From: Bradyrhizobium cajani
Lineage (GTDB): Bacteria > Pseudomonadota > Alphaproteobacteria > Rhizobiales > Xanthobacteraceae
Reading direction: 5' to 3'
Length of the DNA: 64,000 bases
Assembly (NCBI RefSeq): GCF_009759665.1
Contig: NZ_WQNE01000017.1
Span: 108,319-172,318 of the forward strand
The translations under genes and the position numbers were made by a program. Below the pieces are notes generated by a model, which saw only the letters and a list, made by a program, of their open reading frames with translations, did not search any database and was not told the origin of the DNA. This document shows, in pieces, positions 16,515-24,193 of this stretch; position 1 is the first letter of the stretch, and each line of letters begins with the position of its first letter.

Positions 16515-17402
16515 ATGGACTGGGACCTTTGCCGGACCTTCGTCGCAGTGGCCGAGACCGGCAGCTTCACCGGCGCCGCGCGCCGGCTGCGCAGCAGTCA
16601 CCCGACCGTGAGCCGGAAGATTGCGGCGCTCGAAAGCCAGCTCGGCACCAAGCTGCTGGCGCGTGCCGCGGATGGTCTCGCCCTGACGGCCCAGGGACGG
16701 GCCTTTCGCGAGCACGCCGAGGCGATGGCGGCCGCGGCGCTGCGGGCCGAAACGGCGGTCTCCGCCCGCGGACGAAAGGCGCGCGGCACGGTCAAGCTCT
16801 CGATCGGCGCAACGCTCGCCTCGCATTGGCTGATGCCGCATCTCCCCGCCTTTCTGCGGGCGCATGACCACATCGAGCTGGAGATCATCACCTATCCGTA
16901 TCCTGCCAGCGTCCGCCGGCGCGAGGCCGACGTCGTGCTGCGTCCCTTCGACAGTGGCGAGGAGAACCTGGTTGGCCGCAAGATCGGCCGGCTCGGCACC
17001 GGCTTCTACGCTTCGCCGCGCTACGCGGCGGGACGGCCGCTGCCGGAGAAACCAGCCGCGTGGAAGGGGCACAGCGTCATCGGCTTTGCCGATCGGGCCT
17101 CCAACGCACAGCTCGCGCGCTGGAGCGATGCCGTCACGCGTCAGGGAACGATCGTGATGCGCTGCTCGTCGCAGGGCGACATGCTGGCGGCGGTCCGTGC
17201 CGGTATAGGTATATCGGCGCTGTCCTGCTTCGTCGCCGAATCCTATCCCGATCTTCTGCGCGTCGCGCCGCAGAAGCTCGCCAGCGTCGCCGATCTCTGG
17301 CTGCTCGCCCATCCCGATCTCGTCGACCTGCCGGCGGTGCGCGCGGTCGTCGACTTCGTCGCGGAGTGCGCCCGGAGAGATCGCGCGAGGCTGCGCGGTT
17401 AG
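16515..17402 (+). CDS. LysR-type transcriptional regulator
   Basis: The 295-residue protein has the LysR helix-turn-helix at residues 1-60 (DLCRTFVAVAETGSFTGAAR, then SHPTVSRKIAALESQLGTKL), followed by a periplasmic-binding-like effector domain with VKLSIGATLASHWLMPHLP and VLRPFDSGEENLVGRKIGRL. It fits the usual 290-310 residue length. It is transcribed away from the nitronate monooxygenase gene and most likely controls that minus-strand cluster, as well as itself, through the palindrome between them. The inducer is unknown. The start ATG is supported by the family's usual short N-terminus. Confidence 0.92.
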   Translation: MDWDLCRTFVAVAETGSFTGAARRLRSSHPTVSRKIAALESQLGTKLLARAADGLALTAQGRAFREHAEAMAAAALRAETAVSARGRKARGTVKLSIGATLASHWLMPHLPAFLRAHDHIELEIITYPYPASVRRREADVVLRPFDSGEENLVGRKIGRLGTGFYASPRYAAGRPLPEKPAAWKGHSVIGFADRASNAQLARWSDAVTRQGTIVMRCSSQGDMLAAVRAGIGISALSCFVAESYPDLLRVAPQKLASVADLWLLAHPDLVDLPAVRAVVDFVAECARRDRARLRG

Positions 17403-17410
17403 GGCCTTAT

Positions 17411-18064
17411 CTAGGCCTGGCCGGCGAGCACGCCCTCGCGCTTCTTCACCGCGCGGTAGTAACTCCACCACAGATGCGCCGCCGCGCCGCGCAGGGGACG
17501 CCATGGCTCGGCGAGCGGCGCCATCTGCTTCTCCGTCGGCCGTGCCTGCAAGCCCAGCCCGATGCGGATGCCCTCCTGAACGGCGAGGTCGCCGGCCGGC
17601 CAGGCATCGCCATGGCCGAGACAAAACAGCAGGTAGACGTCCGCCGTCCATGGCCCGATGCCGGGCAGCGAGATCAGCGTGTGATGCGCGGCGTCGGCAT
17701 CTTCCTCCGCGAGCACGTCGAGGTTCAGCCGCTGCGCGTCGATTTCGCGCGCGAGATGCTTCAATGTCTTGATCTTGGCGGCGGAGAGGCCGAGGCGCCC
17801 CAGCCGGTCGGTGCGGGCGCGGCGCACCGCCTCGTGGTCGAAAGGATCGAAGGCGGCTGACAGCCGCCCCCAGATCGCCGCCGCGCTCGCGGTCGAGAGC
17901 TGCTGGCCGCAGACGATGTGCGCGAGGCCAACGAAGCCGGGCTCGCGCCGCCGCAAGGCGGGCATGCCGGCGATCGCCAGCACGGGCTTGAGGCGGGAAT
18001 CGCGCTTGATCAGCGCGTGGACGGCGTCTTCGAGATCGGACTGGGTTTCGAGGTGGATGGTCAT
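17411..18064 (-). CDS. DNA-3-methyladenine glycosylase II (AlkA-like)
   Basis: The 217-residue protein is an HhH-GPD DNA glycosylase that removes alkylated purines during base excision repair. The helix-hairpin-helix LPGIGPWTADVYLLF lies near residue 134, followed about 20 residues later by the catalytic Asp in AGDLAV. The N-terminal part LAHIVCGQQLSTASAAAIWG matches bacterial AlkA-type enzymes, and the absence of a cysteine cluster rules out the iron-sulfur endonuclease III group. It is shorter than Escherichia coli AlkA because it lacks the N-terminal extra domain, as do many rhizobial homologues. It is convergent with the LysR gene, with an 8-bp gap between stops. Confidence 0.85.
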   Translation of the reverse strand: MTIHLETQSDLEDAVHALIKRDSRLKPVLAIAGMPALRRREPGFVGLAHIVCGQQLSTASAAAIWGRLSAAFDPFDHEAVRRARTDRLGRLGLSAAKIKTLKHLAREIDAQRLNLDVLAEEDADAAHHTLISLPGIGPWTADVYLLFCLGHGDAWPAGDLAVQEGIRIGLGLQARPTEKQMAPLAEPWRPLRGAAAHLWWSYYRAVKKREGVLAGQA

Positions 18065-18077
18065 TGCGTGCTCAACT

Positions 18078-18166
18078 TGTCATGCGCGGGCTTGACCCGC
18101 GCATCCATCTCCTATCGTAACAGAGTCCTGGAAGATGGATGGCCGGGTCAAGCCCGGCCATGACGA
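18078..18166. repeat. Paired-hairpin repeat (BIME-like)
   Basis: Two hairpins, ATGCGCGGGcttgACCCGCGCAT type (18082-18104) and ATGGCCGGGTCAAGCCCGGCCAT type (18139-18161), are arranged head to head and flanked by GATGGAT in inverse copies. The element lies between the divergent AlkA-like and GluQRS genes. The second hairpin supplies a misleading ATG upstream of the GluQRS start. Confidence 0.75.
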
Positions 18167-18177
18167 GATCTTTGCAT

Positions 18178-19050
18178 ATGGCGCCACCCGTTTTCCGATT
18201 TGCCCCCAGCCCCAACGGCCTCCTGCATCTCGGCCACGCCTATTCGGCGCTGCTGAACGTCGACCGCGCGCGCGAGACCGGCGGCCGGCTGCTGCTGCGG
18301 ATCGAGGACATCGACGTGACGCGCTGCCGGCCGGAATACGAGACGGCTATCTACGAGGACCTCGCCTGGCTCGGGATTGCATGGGAGACGCCGGTGCGGC
18401 GGCAGTCGGAACATCTTGCCGATTATCATGCTGCGCTGGAGAAGCTCGTCGCGCTGGGTCTTGTCTATCACGCCTTCGAAAGCCGCGCCGAGATCGCAAG
18501 GCTGGTGGCGGAACGTGAGGTCGATGCGGCTTGGCCGCGCGATCCCGACGGCGCGCCGCTTTATCCCGGCAACGGCAAATCGCTGTCTGCCGACGAGCGC
18601 GCCCGGCTGATCCAGTCCGGCATGCCTTATGCGCTCCGGCTCGACATGGCGACCGCCTGCCGCCGGGCCGCCACGCTGGCCTGGCATGAGCTGGGCGAAG
18701 GGCCCGATGGCGAGTGCGGCATGGTCCCGGCGCGACCGGAGGCCTGGGGCGACGTCATCCTGGCCCGCAAGGAGACGCCGACCAGCTACCATCTGTCTGT
18801 TGTCGTCGATGATGCGCTCCAGGGCGTCAGCGAGATCGTGCGGGGCCAGGACCTGTTTCACGCCACTTCGGTCCACCGGCTGCTGCAAGTCCTGCTCGGC
18901 CTGCCTGCGCCCGCCTATCGCCACCATCCTCTGATTCGCGACGATGGCGGCCGGAAGCTGTCCAAATCAACCGGTTCGACCGGCCTGCGCGAGTTGCGCA
19001 ACGCCGGTGCTACCCCTGCCAGTATCCGCCGGTTGGTGGGATTAGATTAA
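18178..19050 (+). CDS. gluQ: Glutamyl-Q tRNA(Asp) synthetase
   Basis: The 290-residue product is a truncated glutamyl-tRNA synthetase that attaches glutamate to the queuosine base of tRNA(Asp). It shows FRFAPSPNGLLHLGHAYS with the HIGH-type motif, LLRIEDIDVTRCRPEYE, and KLSKSTG near residue 260, but no anticodon-binding domain, as expected for GluQRS. The usual zinc-site CxC after a tyrosine is replaced by HAFES, so the zinc is probably lost. A longer frame starts at 18139 inside a palindromic repeat, and its extra residues are artefactual. I therefore chose ATG 18178. Paralogy with gltX is excluded by length. Confidence 0.9.
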   Translation: MAPPVFRFAPSPNGLLHLGHAYSALLNVDRARETGGRLLLRIEDIDVTRCRPEYETAIYEDLAWLGIAWETPVRRQSEHLADYHAALEKLVALGLVYHAFESRAEIARLVAEREVDAAWPRDPDGAPLYPGNGKSLSADERARLIQSGMPYALRLDMATACRRAATLAWHELGEGPDGECGMVPARPEAWGDVILARKETPTSYHLSVVVDDALQGVSEIVRGQDLFHATSVHRLLQVLLGLPAPAYRHHPLIRDDGGRKLSKSTGSTGLRELRNAGATPASIRRLVGLD

Positions 19051-19154
19051 GTTTCTCTGGGGTTTAGCCCAACGCTGCCGTGACTCCAGGTGTTCCGCCG
19101 TGCCATGCTCGCCTGAGAGTCCGGGGGTCGAAGGGGACACTTCGAAGAGGATTT

Positions 19155-20423
19155 ATGGCGGCAGGAACGCGCTCGGCGCGCAGCGGAAGGTCGTCCACGC
19201 GACGACCGCCTCGGAGGCAATCCGGGGCGGCCGGCAAGGCGCGCAAGCGCAGCGCCACGGCGTCGGACGTGGTCCAGGCGGCGCTCGCCGCTTTTGCCCA
19301 CGAGGTCCGCACGCCGCTGACCGGAATCCTGGCAATCAGCGACTTGCTCGCGACCTCCGATCTCGGCGAGCGCGAACGGCGCTGGGCCGACACCATCAAG
19401 GCCGGCGCCGAGCATCTGGCGAGCCTCGCCACCCTGTTCGTGGATGCTGCGAGAACGGGTAAGAGCGGGAGCGCCTTGCGGCAGGACCTGTTCGATCTGC
19501 GGGCACTGGCCCGCAGCGCCGGCGATTCGCTGGCCGGGCGCGCCGCCGCCAAGGGTCTCCAGGCCCAGGTCGACATCTCCGACAAGCTGCCCGGGCTGGT
19601 GGTCGGCGATTCCGTCCGCCTGCGCGCCGCCCTCGAAAACCTGATCGACAATGCCGTGAAGTTCACCGAGCATGGCGCCGTGGCGCTCGCGGTCGCGCCG
19701 TGGCGTCCCGTCAAGGGCAAGGACCAGGCAAAAGGCAAGGCAAAGGGCGAGGGCAGGGTGGGCGTCGCCTTCGCGGTGTCCGACAGCGGCATCGGCCTGA
19801 CCATGGCCGAGATCAAGCGGCTGTTCCGCCCCTTCACCCAGGCCAACGTCACCATTGCCTCCCGCTTCGGTGGCGCCGGACTCGGGCTGTCGTCGGTGAA
19901 GCAATTGGCGCGCGCAATGGGCGGCGACATCACCGTCGCGCCGCGGCGCGGCGGCGGCGCCACCTTCACGCTGACGGTGTCCCTGGACAAGGCAGGGTCA
20001 GGCCAATCCCGCAGGTCGGGCAGCGAATATCCGGATGCAATGGCGGCGCTGCGCGTGCTCAGCGTCGAGGACAATCCGTTCGGCCGCGTCGTGCTCAACA
20101 CCATCCTGACCGAACTCGGCCATCATGCCGAGTTCATCGGGCGCGGCGAGGACGCCGTCGACCGCCTCGCCCAGGGCGCGTTCGACGCGGTGCTGATGGA
20201 CATGGTGCTGCCGGGCATCGACGGCGTAGAGGCGATCAGGCGGATTCGCACCATGCCGCCGCCATTCGCGCAGATCCCCATCATCGGCGTCTCCGGCCGC
20301 GGCGAGGACGAGGTGGCCTCGCGCCAGGCCGGCGCCGACGCCTTCCTGGTCAAACCTGTGTCTCCGCGGGCCTTAGCGACTGCGCTGCTTGAAGCGACAC
20401 GCCGTGAGGTAGCCGCGACTTGA
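19155..20423 (+). CDS. Soluble hybrid histidine kinase/response regulator
   Basis: The 422-residue protein has a basic N-terminus (about 35 residues rich in Arg/Lys), a phosphoacceptor motif FAHEVRTPLTG with His49, an ATPase domain with NLIDNAVKFTEHG, VSDSGIGL and GGAGLGLS, and a C-terminal receiver with Asp349 in VLMDMVLPG and a conserved Lys in VKPVSP. There is no transmembrane segment and no PAS or other sensor domain, so input must come from a partner or through the basic tail. GAAGAGG lies just before the ATG at 19155; an in-frame start at 19080 lacks one. The 3' end overlaps the convergent YihY gene by 74 bp. No separate cognate regulator is adjacent. Confidence 0.88.
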   Translation: MAAGTRSARSGRSSTRRPPRRQSGAAGKARKRSATASDVVQAALAAFAHEVRTPLTGILAISDLLATSDLGERERRWADTIKAGAEHLASLATLFVDAARTGKSGSALRQDLFDLRALARSAGDSLAGRAAAKGLQAQVDISDKLPGLVVGDSVRLRAALENLIDNAVKFTEHGAVALAVAPWRPVKGKDQAKGKAKGEGRVGVAFAVSDSGIGLTMAEIKRLFRPFTQANVTIASRFGGAGLGLSSVKQLARAMGGDITVAPRRGGGATFTLTVSLDKAGSGQSRRSGSEYPDAMAALRVLSVEDNPFGRVVLNTILTELGHHAEFIGRGEDAVDRLAQGAFDAVLMDMVLPGIDGVEAIRRIRTMPPPFAQIPIIGVSGRGEDEVASRQAGADAFLVKPVSPRALATALLEATRREVAAT

Positions 20424-21243
20424 TGATCGCGGCGTTGAGTTCGCCGCCATAAACGAAGATCGCGGAGATGAAATACAGAAACACCAGCGCGATAATCACC
20501 GAGGCGAGTCCCGCATACATCGTCACGTAGTTGTTGGCGAACCGCGCCAGATATTGCCCGAACACGACGCCCGAGATCAGCGAGGCCACCATGGTGAAGA
20601 CGATGCCGGGCAGGATTTGCAGGAAGCCGCGCCGTCCCGCGGGCAGCCAGGCATGCAGGATGAACAGCGCCACCACCAGCGCGCCGATGGTGATGCCGTA
20701 GCGCAGCCAGGTCAGGATGCTCTCGTTGGATTCGACGAACAGCGGGATGTGGCGCCGTGCAGTCTCGATGACGAGCGGGCCCAGCACGATCAGAAACGCC
20801 ATCGCGAGCGCGGTGAAGGCCGCGACCAGCGTGTAGCCGATTGATTCCAGCCGCAACCAATACCAGCGCCGCATCTCCACCACCGCATAGGCGCGGTTGA
20901 GCGCGACGCGGAGCGCCTCGACACCATTCGACGCGAAGTAGACCGCCAGCACCGCGCCCACGGTCAGCAAGCCGGTGCGGGTCGTGGTCAGGACGTCATG
21001 GATCTCGCCCGAGATGGAATCCGCGACTTGCCTGGGCCAGACCTGGAGCATCAGTTCCGCCGCCTGGTCGGCGAGCTCCTTGGAGCCGAAGAAGCCGGCA
21101 AGCGAGGTCAGCACGATCAGGAACGGGAACAGCGCCATCAGCGTCGACAGCGCGATATGGCTCGCGATGGCCCAGCCGTCGTCGGCCAGGAATGTGTAGA
21201 ACGCATCCATCACGACGACGTAGATGTAGCGGATCGCTTTCAC
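20350..21243 (-). CDS. YihY/BrkB family inner-membrane protein
   Basis: The 297-residue protein has six predicted membrane segments and the family's N-terminal pattern DDGWAIASHIALSTLMALFPFLIVLTSLAG (read here as residues about 16-46), then GAVLAVYFASNGVEALRVALNRAY and a late VIIALVFLYFISAIFVYGGEL. The family was once called RNase BN in error; its transport or barrier role is not established. The last 24 codons overlap the 3' end of the convergent hybrid kinase gene by 74 bp. The upstream region holds a CCCCGC hairpin repeat. The ATG start is at the beginning of a typical amphipathic leader. Confidence 0.88.
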   Translation of the reverse strand: MKAIRYIYVVVMDAFYTFLADDGWAIASHIALSTLMALFPFLIVLTSLAGFFGSKELADQAAELMLQVWPRQVADSISGEIHDVLTTTRTGLLTVGAVLAVYFASNGVEALRVALNRAYAVVEMRRWYWLRLESIGYTLVAAFTALAMAFLIVLGPLVIETARRHIPLFVESNESILTWLRYGITIGALVVALFILHAWLPAGRRGFLQILPGIVFTMVASLISGVVFGQYLARFANNYVTMYAGLASVIIALVFLYFISAIFVYGGELNAAIIKSRLPHGVSLQAAQSLRPAETQV

Positions 21244-21264
21244 GGTTTGCCCCGTACTGCTTCT

Positions 21265-21284
21265 TCTCCCCGCTTGCGGGGAGA
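21265..21284. repeat. Short TCTCCCCGC hairpin repeat
   Basis: TCTCCCCGC, a TT loop and GCGGGGAGA form a perfect 9-bp stem just upstream of the YihY gene. A longer relative lies at 37642-37670. This is a small palindromic repeat rather than a terminator, since no T-run follows on either side. Confidence 0.6.
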
Positions 21285-21407
21285 GGCGAAGAAGGCCGCC
21301 GATGGACGCAAATCGGAAATCATCCAGCCAGCTTCTGATATTATTGGCTTAAAAGCCAGATCGGGAACGCCATGGCGGACTGGCTCCCACGGTGTTATCT
21401 ACCCCCA

Positions 21408-21602
21408 ATGGCATCTCTCTTGAGCACTTTCATCCTGCCGGTGGCAGCCGGCGCCGTGGCGCTGGTTCTGCTGCTCGGTCTCGTCAACATGATGCGCGGC
21501 GGCTCGCCCAACACCTCGCAGAAGCTGATGCGCTGGCGCGTGCTGCTTCAGTTCGTGGCGATCATCATTGCCATGATCGCGGTCTGGGCGATGGGGCGTT
21601 AA
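21408..21602 (+). CDS. HIG1-like twin-transmembrane protein
   Basis: The 64-residue protein has two membrane helices (FILPVAAGAVALVLLLGLVNMM and VLLQFVAIIIAMIAVWAMG) joined by a polar loop RGGSPNTSQKLMRWR. The loop has the QxxMRxR-type pattern of HIG1 domain proteins, which associate with respiratory supercomplexes and cytochrome oxidase in mitochondria and some alphaproteobacteria. The role here is inferred from that. An in-frame ATG at 21372 would add 12 residues; the shorter start matches the family better, although neither start has a strong ribosome site. It ends 2 bp before the cobalamin adenosyltransferase start, so the two are co-transcribed. Confidence 0.75.
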   Translation: MASLLSTFILPVAAGAVALVLLLGLVNMMRGGSPNTSQKLMRWRVLLQFVAIIIAMIAVWAMGR

Positions 21603-21604
21603 AC

Positions 21605-22177
21605 ATGGTCGTACTCAACCGCATCTATACGAAAACCGGTGACGACGGCACGACGGCGCTGGGCAGCGGCGAGCGCCGGGCCAAGTACGATCTGCGCATC
21701 GCGGCCTATGGCACGGTGGACGAGACCAATGCCGCGATCGGCGTCGTTCGTCTGTACACAAAGGATGCGCCCGAGCTCGATGCGATGCTCGGCCGGATCC
21801 AGAACGATCTGTTCGATCTCGGTGCTGACCTTGCCGTGCCCGAGCGTGAAGGCAAGGCGGAGCGGTTGCGGGTGGTGGCAAGCCAGGTCGAGCGGCTCGA
21901 GCGCGACATCGACGCACTCAACGACAAGCTCGCGCCGCTGACCTCCTTCGTGCTGCCGGGCGGCACACCGGCCGCCGCTCACCTCCACGTCGTCCGCACA
22001 ATATGCCGCAGGGCGGAACGCGTGATGGTGGAACTGGCGGCCAAGCCCGGCGAATCCGTCGGCGCGGCTGGCATCCAGTATATGAACCGCCTGTCTGATT
22101 TCCTGTTCGTGGCGAGCCGCGCCGCGAACCACAACGGTGCCGGCGACGTGCTCTGGGTTCCGGGCCAGAACCGCTGA
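21605..22177 (+). CDS. pduO: Cob(I)yrinic acid a,c-diamide adenosyltransferase, PduO type
   Basis: The 190-residue protein transfers the adenosyl group of ATP to cob(I)alamin, giving coenzyme B12. PduO-type signatures are the N-terminal ATP-binding YTKTGDDGTTALGSGER, AYGTVDETNAAIG, the helix RTICRRAERVMVEL and the C-terminal YMNRLSDFLFVASRAAN. It is unrelated to CobA and EutT folds. The reading frame runs back to 21392, but homologues begin exactly at MVVLNRIYTKTGDDG (ATG 21605). It follows the HIG1-like gene by 2 bp. Adenosylcobalamin would serve methylmalonyl-CoA mutase or ribonucleotide reductase encoded elsewhere. Confidence 0.93.
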   Translation: MVVLNRIYTKTGDDGTTALGSGERRAKYDLRIAAYGTVDETNAAIGVVRLYTKDAPELDAMLGRIQNDLFDLGADLAVPEREGKAERLRVVASQVERLERDIDALNDKLAPLTSFVLPGGTPAAAHLHVVRTICRRAERVMVELAAKPGESVGAAGIQYMNRLSDFLFVASRAANHNGAGDVLWVPGQNR

Positions 22178-22227
22178 CCCATTGAGCCCCCGCATTTCTA
22201 AGGTCTAAAAATTGGCCCCTTCGCGCG

Positions 22228-22256
22228 TTGACCGGGCCTGATCAGGCCTTTAGGTT
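22228..22256 (+). promoter_or_regulatory. Candidate etfBA promoter
   Basis: TTGACC (22228-22233) and TAGGTT (22251-22256) are spaced by 17 bp, an acceptable sigma-70-type pair, 49 bp before the etfB start codon. The spacer contains a perfect palindrome (22235-22248). This is prediction from consensus only. Confidence 0.45.
22235..22248. promoter_or_regulatory. Perfect palindrome GGCCTGATCAGGCC in etfBA promoter spacer
   Basis: The 14-bp palindrome GGCCTGATCAGGCC lies entirely between the candidate -35 and -10 elements of etfBA. A repressor dimer bound there would block RNA polymerase. No regulator gene is adjacent, so the factor is unknown. Confidence 0.4.
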
Positions 22257-22304
22257 CCGCGCCAGTTGATAACCCCCCCTCCCAAATTGAGTGAAAGAGG
22301 ATCG

Positions 22305-23054
22305 ATGAAGGTCTTAGTGCCGGTAAAGCGGGTGGTCGATTACAACGTCAAGGTCCGCGTCAAGGGCGATGGATCGGGCGTTGAACTCGCCAACGTCAAA
22401 ATGTCCATGAACCCGTTCGATGAAATCGCGGTCGAGGAAGCGCTGCGCCTGAAGGAAGGCGGCAAGGCCACCGAGGTCGTGGTGGTCTCGATCGGACCGG
22501 CGCAGGCGTCGGAGACGATCCGCACCGGTCTCGCGATGGGCGCCGACCGCGGCATCCTGGTGAAGGCCGAGGGCAATGTCGAGCCGCTCGCGGTCGCCAA
22601 GATCCTGAAGAAGGTCGCGGACGAAGAGCAGCCGGGCCTGATCATTCTCGGCAAGCAGGCGATCGACGACGACAGCAATCAGACCGGCCAGATGCTGGCC
22701 GCGCTGCTCGGCTGGTCGCAGGCGACGTTTGCCTCGAAGCTCGAGGTGGAAGGAAGCGACTTCAAGGTCACGCGCGAAGTCGACGGCGGCCTCCAGACCG
22801 TGAAGCTGAAGGGACCGGCGATCGTCACCACCGATCTCCGTCTCAACGAGCCGCGCTATGCCTCGCTACCCAACATCATGAAGGCCAAGAAGAAGCCGAT
22901 CGCGGAGAAGACCGTGGCCGACTACGGCGTCGACGTTGCCGCACGCCTCGAGGTTCTCAAGACGACCGAGCCGGCGGGCCGCAAGGCGGGCGTCAAGGTC
23001 AAGGACGTCGCCGAGCTGGTGTCCAAACTCAAGAACGAAGCCGGGGTGCTCTGA
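22305..23054 (+). CDS. etfB: Electron transfer flavoprotein beta subunit
   Basis: The 249-residue protein is the small subunit of ETF, which takes electrons from acyl-CoA and other dehydrogenases and passes them to ETF-ubiquinone oxidoreductase. Family signatures are MKVLVPVKRVVDYNVKVRV, the AMP-binding region LIILGKQAIDDDSNQTGQML and the recognition-loop region NEPRYASLPNIMKAKKK. GAAAGAGG lies 4 bases before the ATG at 22305; an upstream in-frame start at 22266 would add a Pro-rich leader foreign to the family. The stop overlaps the etfA start by one base (TGATG), so the two subunits are translationally coupled. The hbd gene downstream fits a role in fatty acid or butyrate oxidation. Confidence 0.97.
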   Translation: MKVLVPVKRVVDYNVKVRVKGDGSGVELANVKMSMNPFDEIAVEEALRLKEGGKATEVVVVSIGPAQASETIRTGLAMGADRGILVKAEGNVEPLAVAKILKKVADEEQPGLIILGKQAIDDDSNQTGQMLAALLGWSQATFASKLEVEGSDFKVTREVDGGLQTVKLKGPAIVTTDLRLNEPRYASLPNIMKAKKKPIAEKTVADYGVDVAARLEVLKTTEPAGRKAGVKVKDVAELVSKLKNEAGVL

Positions 23055-23998
23055 TGACGACGCTTCTGATTGCCGAACACGACAATGCGTCGCTCAAGGA
23101 TGCGACCAACAAGGCCCTGACCGCGGCGGCCGCGCTCGGCGCGGATGTCGAGGTGCTGGTGGCCGGGCAGAACGCCAAGGCTGCGGCGGATGCCGCCGCC
23201 AAGCTCGCCGGCGTCAAGAAGGTGCTGCTCGCCGATGGCGACCTCTATGCGCACGATCTCGCCGAGCCGCTGGCCGCGCTGGTCGTCTCGCTGGCGCCCG
23301 GCTATGACGCGATCGTTGCCCCCGCGACCTCGCGCTTCAAGAACGTGATGCCGCGCGTCGCCGCCCTGCTCGACGTCATGCAGGTCTCGGAGATCATCAA
23401 GGTGGTCGCCCCCGACACGTTCGAGCGTCCGATCTATGCCGGCAACGCCATCCAGACGGTGAAGTCGAAGGACGCCAAGAAGGTCATCACGGTGCGGACC
23501 TCGACCTTCGCTGCAGCAGGCGAAGGCGGCAGCGCGCCGGTCGAGAACGTGGCGGCGGCCGCCGATCCGGGCCTGTCGTCCTTCCTCGGCGAGGAAGTCG
23601 CCAAGAGCGACCGTCCGGAGCTGACCTCGGCCAAGATCATCGTCTCCGGTGGACGCGCCATGCAGAGCCGCGAGAACTTCGCCAAGTACATCGAGCCGCT
23701 CGCCGACAAGTTAGGGGCCGGCGTCGGTGCCTCGCGCGCGGCGGTGGACGCCGGCTATGCGCCGAACGACTGGCAGGTCGGCCAGACCGGCAAGGTCGTG
23801 GCCCCCGAGCTCTACGTCGCGGTCGGCATTTCCGGCGCGATCCAGCATCTGGCCGGCATGAAGGACTCCAAGTTGATCGTCGCGATCAACAAGGACGAGG
23901 ATGCGCCGATCTTCCAGGTCGCCGACTACGGCCTGGTCGCCGATCTCTATCAGGCGGTTCCTGAGCTGACCGCCGAACTCGGCAAGCTCGGCAAGTAA
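23054..23998 (+). CDS. etfA: Electron transfer flavoprotein alpha subunit
   Basis: The 314-residue protein is the FAD-binding partner of EtfB. It has the N-terminal TTLLIAEHDNASLKDATNKA and the C-terminal FAD domain with IIVSGGRAMQSRENF, then GAGVGASRAAVDAGYAPNDW, QVGQTGKVVAPELYVAVGIS and GAIQHLAGMKDSKLIVAINK, the strong family signature including the FAD-contacting Gln-Thr-Gly and Ser-Gly-Ala-Ile. Length is normal. It starts within the etfB stop codon and is followed 10 bp later by a strong intrinsic terminator, so etfBA is a two-gene operon. Confidence 0.97.
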   Translation: MTTLLIAEHDNASLKDATNKALTAAAALGADVEVLVAGQNAKAAADAAAKLAGVKKVLLADGDLYAHDLAEPLAALVVSLAPGYDAIVAPATSRFKNVMPRVAALLDVMQVSEIIKVVAPDTFERPIYAGNAIQTVKSKDAKKVITVRTSTFAAAGEGGSAPVENVAAAADPGLSSFLGEEVAKSDRPELTSAKIIVSGGRAMQSRENFAKYIEPLADKLGAGVGASRAAVDAGYAPNDWQVGQTGKVVAPELYVAVGISGAIQHLAGMKDSKLIVAINKDEDAPIFQVADYGLVADLYQAVPELTAELGKLGK

Positions 23999-24008
23999 AA
24001 TACGCCCA

Positions 24009-24052
24009 AAACACCGGCCGGAGGTATAAACTCCGGCCGGTGTTTCTTTTTT
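24009..24052 (+). terminator. Intrinsic terminator after etfA
   Basis: A perfect 15-bp stem, AAACACCGGCCGGAG with CTCCGGCCGGTGTTT, encloses a 7-base loop GTATAAA and is followed by CTTTTTT. It lies 10 bp after the etfA stop. Confidence 0.93.
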
Positions 24053-24193
24053 GAGACGGTTTCTTTGGCGTGGGGCACGCCTTCGAAGCGATCCAATCTA
24101 GGTTTCGAGCCCGGGTTCTGATTAAATCGGATCTCCCGGCTCAAGGGGATAGGCAGGCGCGGTCAGCAGCGCGCCGTTCCGGTGGATGACATT

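Noticed and set aside
14099..16867. A 922-codon plus-strand reading frame antisense to the binding protein and nitronate monooxygenase genes
   Set aside because: Product is Arg/Gly/Ala-rich with no family pattern and lies opposite clearly coding genes; long antisense frames are expected in high-GC DNA.
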